Below, one piece after another: positions 56,819-64,000 of a stretch of 64,000 bases of DNA. Within the stretch, counting starts at the first letter, position 1. The number at the start of each line of letters is the position of its first letter. The stretch is from NCBI RefSeq assembly GCF_020360975.1, contig NW_025408672.1:3162001-3226000 (forward strand). Reading direction: 5' to 3'. The notes under the pieces were generated by a model. That model worked only from the letters and a program-made list of their open reading frames with translations. It was not told where the DNA came from and did not search any database. Origin of the DNA: Hirsutella rhossiliensis (Eukaryota; Ascomycota; Sordariomycetes; Hypocreales; Ophiocordycipitaceae). The translations under genes were made by a program, and so were the position numbers.

Positions 56819-57775
56819 GCCTCCCTTAAAAAAAAACCTATAGTAGGAAAAATCTATAGTTATAATAATTATTTATAGGATAACCTTATATAAGGTAAAA
56901 CCTATTATTACTAGGAAAATCTTAATAGATAAAAACCTAGTAAATATTTCTCTAAGAAACCTAAAAAGGAAAAACTTAGTAAGGGAAAGATATAGAAAGT
57001 ATAAGAAATATCTAAAAACCCCTTTTAATTACTTAGGAACTTATATTAAGGATAGGCCGTCTTTAAATTTATAGAGTAATCTAGGTCTTAATTCCTCCGT
57101 AAAAGTATTAGCTATATTATCTTTTAATTTAATATAAAAAACTCTAATTTCCCCTTCTCCTATACTAGTTCTAGTATAGTAATAAGCTAATCTTATATAC
57201 TTAGACCTTTTATAAAATTCTAGATTTTCTACTAATTTAATAGTAGTAGTATTATCTATTAAAATAAGAAGTATAGTATTAAGAATCTTAATAGATAGAT
57301 CCTTAGTAATATATTTAAAAAGTATATTTAAATAAATAGCTTCTTTATTTACCTCCCTAAAGCTAATATACTTTACGTCGTAGGTAGAAAGGGCAATAGA
57401 TTTCTACTTAGAGTAAGCCTAGCTTATTATATTATTATATATATATAAAAATAGCGGGTAAATTTAAAGTTCCTAAACCTTCTTTATTAAATTCCTTTAA
57501 TTTATTTAAGGTATAACTTTCTTAGGATATATATAGCTCTTTATTTTCTCGGTTTATTATAATATTTAGACCTAAGAAGTCTTTTATATCTCTTAAGATA
57601 GTAAAATCTAAGAATTTAGATAATTCTTTAAATAATCTTTCTTTTATTATAGATTTAAAGGGCCCTACTATAAGAAAGTCATCGACGTATATTACTAAGG
57701 CTATACTATAGTCCTTATTTATAAATACTCCTTTATATATTAAAAGAGGAAGAAATCTAAGTTTATTTAGTAAAA
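56819..57775 (-). mobile_element. Truncated Copia RT/RNase H copy with internal deletion
   Basis: Colinear with about 45,865-47,150 but lacking about 330 bp (46,485-46,815 equivalent) at an ATAG microhomology near 57,455. It ends abruptly at 57,775, where normal composition resumes. Confidence 0.8.
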
Positions 57776-60103
57776 GTTAAGACGGCTTGTCCGCCTCCGG
57801 AAATGGTGGTCTTGGCCCACCACATTCGGTGGTTGCCCCATCGGGCAATCTTCGGCCCCTCCATTCCCCGCCGCTTCTGCGTCACCCATAAAAGCCCAGG
57901 TCCTGCCCAGGTATTCCTCATGTACCATGGATGTTCTTCCCTTTTCATGTTGACTTAGTCATCTTTTCAACTACGCGCTGTTCCTTCGCCCATCAGTCAT
58001 TGCCACGACGAGAATTACCCTCGCAACTACACTTGGGGAGGTTTTGTTCTTCAGCCTCGCCATATCTGCCACAAAGCCACCGGCGACTCGAAACTTTTTC
58101 TCTCTATGGGCTTCCACGATGTCGGCTTCGCGACCGGCTCGCCCACCATCCTCCTTGGCCGTACAACCAACGCCCCGACATCTCGCCAAAGGAAGAGCAC
58201 GGCGGATGTGATGCAACTAGATGCGCATTGGTTTGGCTGTTCAAAATTACTGAATCAGGCAAAGCCACGCCACATGCAATTGCCAATTTCCCCTATGCGG
58301 ATAAGAGTGGCTAGACACCGCGGGCGCTGACTTCGTGCTTCGGTGTTAACGTTCCTCTACATATCGATTTTGCCTCTCTTGGAAATACGGGATACTCTTA
58401 AGAGGCCGAGAAGGTCTATCAATGCGAACGGACCCGGAATAGGAAATGAGGGCGGAGTCTTGCTCACCCGCTGATGCTTGGTGCAAGAGTAGGGAGGCCT
58501 TATCGACATTGACATCAATCGTCGTGCGCAACCGCAAGGATTCTCCGAGAGAAATCAAGAGAGCAGGAACGCAGCCGGCCCCTAACGCCGAACCGAAATC
58601 ACATAATCAACAGTTTGACCGGGGTTTTTGGGAGACACACCAATGTCCCATCTCGTCTCGCCTCTCCCGATCGACTTCTTGGGGCGGCACTGAAGCCTGC
58701 GCTGGGCAAGGTTTCCCCCGAATGGCAGGGATCTTCGTCAGTCCTACACCGCCTCGACCAACGAGTGACGTTTCCTCACGCATTGATGAATGGATCGTCT
58801 CTCCGAGCTTGATTCTCATTATGCAGCGGGGGGACGAACCATCGGCTCGCCGGTTAGGCGGCAGGGATAAATCCCTACGGACTTTTGACCGAACGCGTTG
58901 TTGACGGTAAGTATGACGAGGCAGAACTGAAAGAGGATGGACTCGCAGTAGCCTACATCCAAGCACGAGGCCCTTACTAATAATCTTGCTCATCAGGCCA
59001 AAACACCAACAGGACTTTCCTTTCGAGGGCGCGAGCCTGCCACCGTGGGACAGACTGCCGAATCCTCCTGGCTATGAATTAAGATACAGCAACTTTGCAG
59101 CTCCGAGCCGATCACGTTTAACCCCCAAATATGGGAAACTGTACCGAGAAGGATCTGGGTAGGACGCATATCATATCACATGCCCACCGTCGGCGGGCTG
59201 GCAGTTTTCCAAGGCACAAATCACCTTGAAGCGTCCTGCACAGCCTGCTTTGTTGGTACTGGACCGGACCGGGTCCTGGACGATCCTCCCGCCGCTAACC
59301 CGTCGTAAAGGGGGCGAGGATGGCATTGCAAAACCTGATCGGAGTGTGACTCAACCGGGCCTTCTATGGGTAAGCCCGCAGGATGCAATGGCCTTGCCCT
59401 GCGAGGTGATATTCCATGTTCGCACCCTTGTGAAAGTGTTGGGACGTGAGCTGTCAGGGGCCCAAGAGCGTGCAACCAGCGGCGCCCATGGATTCTGCCT
59501 TGCGAATCGGTCGGCCCGAATCTCTCTTTCGCCGGTCCTGCCAGTCCAAGTAGCTGCAGCGCTGCAGACTCCGCCATTGGTCGTGCGTTGCAGCTGGAAT
59601 CAGGCGGGAACGGGAGGTCGATTTAGTCCCCTGTCGTTCCGAGAGCTGACCATCGTCGGAGCCAAATTTAGTAACCTTCAGGGACAGTGGCAGAGGGAAT
59701 GACTGATATGGAACGGTCTCGATCCTGCGGCTCCTACCTCTCGGCGATGGAATTGTTTGCAGAACGACTTGTCCGACCTCAGCTCAAAGTCCCTTGCTAC
59801 TGGGTATCTGGTTGACGCGCCGCGAGAGGGTGACTGCCCCCCTTGATAAATATGGAAGGCTTCCCACCTCAGCTTTCCTCTCCCCCTTTCTCATACCTTT
59901 AGTACAGACTACGCACGCATCTGGTCTCCAAACATCATGGCCGCTGAAGTTCAAACCATATGTTCCCCTGCCGCAAAGGCAGCGAAAGAAAAAACACCCA
60001 GATCTCGCGCCCAAGGAGCGTCGTCATGATGCCACGTTACTAGAAACTTGCGGTGAAGACCACTATTCACAGCATAATGCAGAAGGCTTGTCGAAGATGA
60101 ACG
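57776..60103. other. Unique-looking sequence, no supported gene
   Basis: Normal composition. Open frames of 120-160 codons occur (for example 58,446-58,904 plus and 59,226-59,702 plus), but each has an equally long partner on the opposite strand and none shows a family motif or intron structure. A leader exon of the next gene may end at 60,103. Confidence 0.4.
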
Positions 60104-60162
60104 GTATGCCGCTGAAGGAAATCGTACTGGAGATAAATTACTGCTGACATTTCAAAGACCAG
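60104..60162 (+). other. Probable 5'-UTR intron
   Basis: GTATGC donor, CTGAC branch-like site and CCAG acceptor, 59 bp, ending nine bases before the ATG of the next gene. Splicing it does not extend the coding frame, so it would lie in the leader. Inferred from consensus only. Confidence 0.4.
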
Positions 60163-60171
60163 GAAGTCGTG

Positions 60172-61687
60172 ATGGCGCTCGATTGGTCCGGCCACGATTG
60201 GTCCGATGACATGCAGTTTGTCTCGCACCCCATGAACAGGTGTTATGCTTCCAATGCTGGTGGCGAAGAAGTCGACGAACACCTCGGCAGTGCGTTGAAG
60301 CCTGCGGCGGCTCAGCTTGCAGCGGACAATCCTCAGGCAATATCAGGTAGTCAACCCCTGCCACACTGTTCATTTCGCGGGACTGACAGAATTTTATTCA
60401 GGTTCCATCGTACGGGTGGAAGATATCCAGAAGGGGGATAGCAAGGCCACTGAGAAGTCTCCAACGCTGATGGACCCGGCCGCTCCGGCAGCAGTGATGG
60501 TCCCTCCGGCAGATGTTGCCGATGACAATTTGATCCAGACAGCGTTGACCTGGCCCAAAGCCGGTACCGCCAAGCAGTCGGCGGATCTTTCAAGGCTCGG
60601 TATAGACCAACTCAGAGGTCCTCACTACTCCTCCCCTCTTTCCTCGCCGGGCTCGAGCGCATCTGCTCCTGCACCCGCCAATGCTGAGAGCCTCTCTCTG
60701 AAGAGCCTCCTTGATGACGATGCGGGCTTCCAGCATTGGCTAAATGAAGGTCAACAGCACGTCATCGCACCGATATCCAACAGGACAAAGCGATTACTGG
60801 GGGACAGCCATCATGGCAGTGGCGTTGATGATCAACAGGAAACAAAACGTCTAAAGTTACCCTCCGCGGCTGAACGTCGCACTTTGCTGCATCAACCGGG
60901 TGTTTACGATAGTGCCTTGATCCCAGTCGACGATGGGATTGATTTTCAAGACCAGGACCCTCAACTATTGGAGACTCGTCGCCTCAATGGCAGTCACGAT
61001 CTCGATGACAATCGATCGGCTGTGAGGGCACTTGCCCGCTATCCCACGAGCGGCTCCCATCCAACCGCGGCTCATCAGGGCGGCCTTATCAGTTCTCCTG
61101 CAAGCTTTGGCTCTGACCCTATTGCTTTCTCTTCTGCGACGACGAGTCAACCTCCCCTAGACGGCACACAGCGGTCGCTGCAAAATGGGCCCCATTCCGC
61201 AATATCGTTCCGTGGAACGCAAGAGATGGAACAATCTGGACAATGTAAATCATGCGCGATTTTTCGTGCAGCTCTCTTTGAAGCACTGTCCTTACTATCC
61301 AACCCATTCCCTAAGGATGTTTCGGGCAAGGCAAGGCATAGCCAACCCGTGAGCAACACTCTGAAGCGGCATTACAACTTGCGCGGAAGGTCTACGGCTC
61401 CAGAGAGCAGTCGCAGAGTACCTGCCAACGCAGAGTCTCTGAGTCCTATCGACGAGAATCGCAATGGGAGTGATAATAGCATTTCTGGTAGCGACGACGA
61501 GGACGATCCTCTAATCGTCAAAAGCGGTAAAGGAGGTGCTTGCCAAGCGCCGCCGGTGGTCAGCGCTAGAGGAACGTCGCCTAAGAGCATGGAAGAGGAG
61601 AACAAGTCGGAGTCCTGGATCGCTTCCAAGCTCAATCGGACGGTGTCGGCGGTCAAACAACAGTGGCGCAAAATGAGTGAGGAATAA
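60172..61687 (+). CDS. Hypothetical protein, 486 aa, low complexity
   Basis: Exon 1 60172-60346, intron 60347-60401 (55 bp; GTAGTC...CTGAC...TTCAG), exon 2 60402-61687. The join is in phase (NPQAISG then SIVRVEDIQK). The protein is Ser/Pro/Asp-rich and mostly disordered in appearance. Short basic patches (SNRTKRLL, ETKRLKL) could be nuclear signals. A CxxC pair lies in QCKSCAIFRAALFEALSLL (around residue 335), then LKRHYNLRGRS, an acidic run SGSDDEDDP, and a basic amphipathic tail WIASKLNRTVSAVKQQWRKM. No transmembrane segment or signal peptide. I recognise no family. It lies between the RIP block and a LINE relic, so it could be a lineage-specific gene. The intact frame over 1.46 kb with a good intron supports expression. 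Confidence 0.68.
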
Positions 61688-62639
61688 TAGTGTACCGCAT
61701 TTGTAACTATTGAGGGCCAACTCGCTCCTCCTACTTACAGCATGATGGATAACATGGACAAATATTCATAGGGCGAACCAAGTAGTATTTTATAAAGCTA
61801 CTTCAAGCACGCTCCTATCTTACCTCTTCCCGACAAAGCCGTCGTGCAGCCAATCTCGAGTACGAAAAGAGCTGGCAGCGAGAATCCCCGAGCTTCAGCA
61901 TCATCCTTCAATTATCTCACCTACACAACACAGCAACCAGAATCTACCCCTCGGACCTCGGAAATTCACCTGCACATACATTTTCCTGAGCACAGCCCGG
62001 GCTCCCTCGAAGTACCCTGAGCCGCCCTGAGCCGATCCTGAGCCGCCCTGGGCTGCCCTGATGACCTGAGCTGCCCTGAGCTGCCGGATCACCGCCTGAG
62101 GCCCTTGGCTGCCCTGAGTTGCCGGTAAACAGCGACAGGCTTTACCCAGCTTGTGTGCAGGGTATCGACAAAACCATTAATGACTAAGTTGGCACCATTT
62201 TCTAAGACACTGATTTCACTCGTTCCCACGCCCAGTACTGAGCGGCTGAACATTATGCTGCATGTTTGTCCGAGTCGGCGATACATAGAAGATCTGTGGC
62301 TTACCCCGCCTATCGAGCTTGCCAAAGTAGTATTGTCTGTCACACAGACCAAATGCCATAACTGTCAATTGCGCACCACTTGTTGGAGCGCGCGTTCTAC
62401 TTTTGGTGCAATAGTTATGAGCCCGGGAGGAGTTCTACGCCAGTTCCTCCTGGAACTTCCGCCACGCAAAATCAGATCCGATATTCAACCCCGCGCACGT
62501 TCGAGCCCTGTGAAGTGAGCAAACCATCACGAAGCGATAGAGCCAGTCCTGACTGAGGCAGGAGCAGCGAGTCCTAGCAACAAGCTGTGGAGCGCCGGCG
62601 TGGCACCTAGCACAGTGGCAGACGGCGGTAAATCGATTA
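61688..62639. other. Intergenic region with a short CTGAGC-type repeat
   Basis: 3' flank of the hypothetical gene. Contains an imperfect 10-12-bp repeat (see next entry). No gene supported. Confidence 0.4.
62016..62120. repeat. Imperfect CCCTGAGCYGC minisatellite
   Basis: About eight to nine degenerate copies of CCCTGAGCYGC, with spacers of a few bases, on the plus strand. Not long enough or regular enough to be a coding repeat. Confidence 0.6.
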
Positions 62640-64000
62640 TTCAGCTTGCTCCACCTTCACGCGACCAAAGGGGTCTGCAAAGAGCGAGTGCTGGAGAGGA
62701 TGAATCGAGGGGGGATACTAGATAGACTGGTGGATAGGATGGATGCATTCTGCTCCGGGACGGACGGCCTCAGTGGTAGTGAACGGGGACACGTCCGAGC
62801 AACAAGTCTTGCCCCAAGCAGGTCTGCCGCAAGGATCACCACTGTCGCCAATTGCGTTCCTGTTCTTCAACACAGACTTGGTGCAGAGACGCATCAATGC
62901 AAAAGGTGGCGTGATCGCGTTGGTGGACTACTACTCACTCAGCCTCGGTGACGGGGCCAACGGCGGAGGCGAACCGAGAGGGCATCCAATCAATCATTGC
63001 CGAAGCGCTCCAGTGGGAAAGATGCAGCGGCGCAACGTTTGAAGCGGACAGAACGACTATCATTCACTTCACAAGAGTAATGGAGCGCACCTGCGACAGC
63101 GACACACCGTTCATGACCAAACGACAAGAGGTCATACCGAAGAGCAGCGTGAAACTCCTAGGGGTGGTCATGGGCACGAAGCTTTCGGTGCATGGAGCAG
63201 ATAGTTAGAGCGGCCGCCAAAGGGCTCACGGCCGCATGTCTTTGCGAAGACTGAAGACGATATCCTGCAAATGGCGAGAAAACTGTTTGTCGCGACGGTA
63301 GCACCAACCATGCACTACGCCTCCAGTGTGTGGATGCAGACGTGCGGCGTGAGAGAGGCGGCTTAGCTAGACAGGGCCCAGAAGGTTGGGGAACAGGCTG
63401 TCACGGGAGCCTCCGGCACAGTTGCAACAGTGATAGCCGAGGCTGAGGCCGGCATCGCATCGTTTCGAGAACGGCACGGTCAAGTCGCGGCGAGGTTCTA
63501 GATCAGCCTGCGGACGCTATCAAAGGTCAGAGCGAGCAAGCGACTCGTCTCGTCGATGCGAAGGATTGCCTCGATCATCGCGGAGTCAGACACAGAGCGA
63601 ATGGAGATCATCCACGAGTACTCTCTGGCACCACGGAACGACCGCGTCGTGGGCGAGCGGGATCAGATACAGGTGGTCAAGCCAAACGACGTGGAAGATA
63701 TCGTCGTCGCCACTCCCAGCTCGCAGAGCGTGGTTGGAATGGGAGGTGTCGTTCACGACACTAGCCTCAACAGCACGAGCGAGCTGGCCAGCTACTCGGT
63801 CACCCTCGGATTGAGGGATGAGCAGAACCGGTACATAGCAGAAATCGCGGCAGTGGCAACGGCGCTGGCCGGCTGGACTGCGTCGCCGAGATTTGACGAT
63901 CATGACGAGCAACTGCTCGGCATTGGAGGTAATCAGGCGGGCACGCCAACAGTCTGGCCAGTGCACAATCCTACAGATATACGACGCATCGATGCAACAG
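62640..64000 (+). pseudogene. Tad/I-type LINE relic: reverse transcriptase and RNase H
   Basis: Non-LTR retrotransposon ORF2 fragment continuing past the window edge. Reading across frames: KGVCKERVLERM near 62,665; VVVNGDTSEQQVLPQAGLPQ and SPLSPIAFLFFNTDL near 62,775-62,880 (RT motifs around PQGSPLSP); ALVDYYS near 62,920, where the catalytic Asp pair of the family's F/YVDDYS block is damaged; IPKSSVKLLGVVMGTKL near 63,135; and the RNase H region GVVHDTSLNSTSELASYSVT with LGLRDEQNRYIAEIAAVATA near 63,745-63,860. At least two frame changes and in-frame stops (near 63,364 and 63,499) disable it. The upstream endonuclease part is missing. It is not strongly RIPped. Confidence 0.85.

Larger units (their letters stand above)
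20105..57775. repeat. AT-rich, RIP-mutated nest of retrotransposons
   Basis: Roughly 37.7 kb made almost wholly of transposon relics. On reading, CpA and TpG are nearly absent, TpA is abundant, ATG is rare and methionine-started frames of 60 codons or more are missing apart from the two un-RIPped insertions. In-frame stops inside recognisable protein relics are TAA or TAG, as expected from C-to-T change of Gln codons (and G-to-A of Trp). Two portions escape: the LTR at 27,684-28,348 (partly) and the Copia element at 47,790-53,967 (fully). Both edges are sharp (near 20,105 and 57,776). Confidence 0.93.

Noticed and set aside
20105..57775. A Starship-type giant mobile element
   Set aside because: No tyrosine-recombinase captain, cargo genes or terminal features seen; the block is accounted for by nested retrotransposons.
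58446..59702. Possible genes in 58.4-59.7 kb
   Set aside because: Comparable open frames exist on both strands, with no splice logic or motif that would single one out.

Overview
The window looks like nuclear DNA of a filamentous ascomycete (Pezizomycotina, probably a sordariomycete). Protein genes have short GT-AG introns of about 46-147 bp. Fungal families are present: an Ssb-type Hsp70, a HET-domain protein, an NLR-like NACHT-ankyrin gene and a GH72 remnant. The middle of the window is an AT-rich block with the signature of repeat-induced point mutation (RIP).

Left gene-bearing part (1-20,100). In order: an NAD-dependent epimerase-like SDR with a 14-nt micro-exon; a five-exon ribosome-associated Hsp70 (SSB type, 614 aa), the best-conserved gene here; a group A flavin monooxygenase on the minus strand; a large minus-strand hydrolase-NACHT-ankyrin gene whose front half carries three apparent frameshifts; an intact single-exon HET-domain gene; a decayed 3' fragment of a GH72 glucanosyltransferase gene; a small coiled-coil gene; and an aminoglycoside-phosphotransferase-like kinase gene that meets the coiled-coil gene tail to tail. 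The genes do not form a pathway. The NLR-like and HET genes are typical of fungal non-self recognition.

AT-rich block (about 20,100-57,775). This is a nest of LTR retrotransposons. Most copies have lost nearly all CpA/TpG, contain almost no ATG, and carry TAA/TAG stops where Gln codons are expected. I can resolve: (i) Copia relics with a 560-562-bp LTR present three times; (ii) an older minus-strand Gypsy relic split by (iii) a plus-strand chromodomain Gypsy element (32,238-40,529) flanked by a RIP-altered 5-bp target duplication and carrying an extra LTR joined to the first by a 4-bp spacer; (iv) two copies of a 665-bp LTR of differing decay; (v) a young, un-RIPped Copia element (47,790-53,967) with 198/199-bp LTRs that differ by one base and a perfect ATTAG target duplication; and (vi) a 765-bp insertion with a tRNA-like head, perfect A and B boxes, an AAT tail and a 14-bp target duplication, which reads as a tRNA-derived SINE sitting inside an LTR.

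Right part (57,776-64,000). Base composition returns to normal. There is one two-exon gene for a 486-aa protein I do not recognise, probably with an intron in its 5' leader. The window ends inside a broken Tad/I-type LINE relic (reverse transcriptase plus RNase H).
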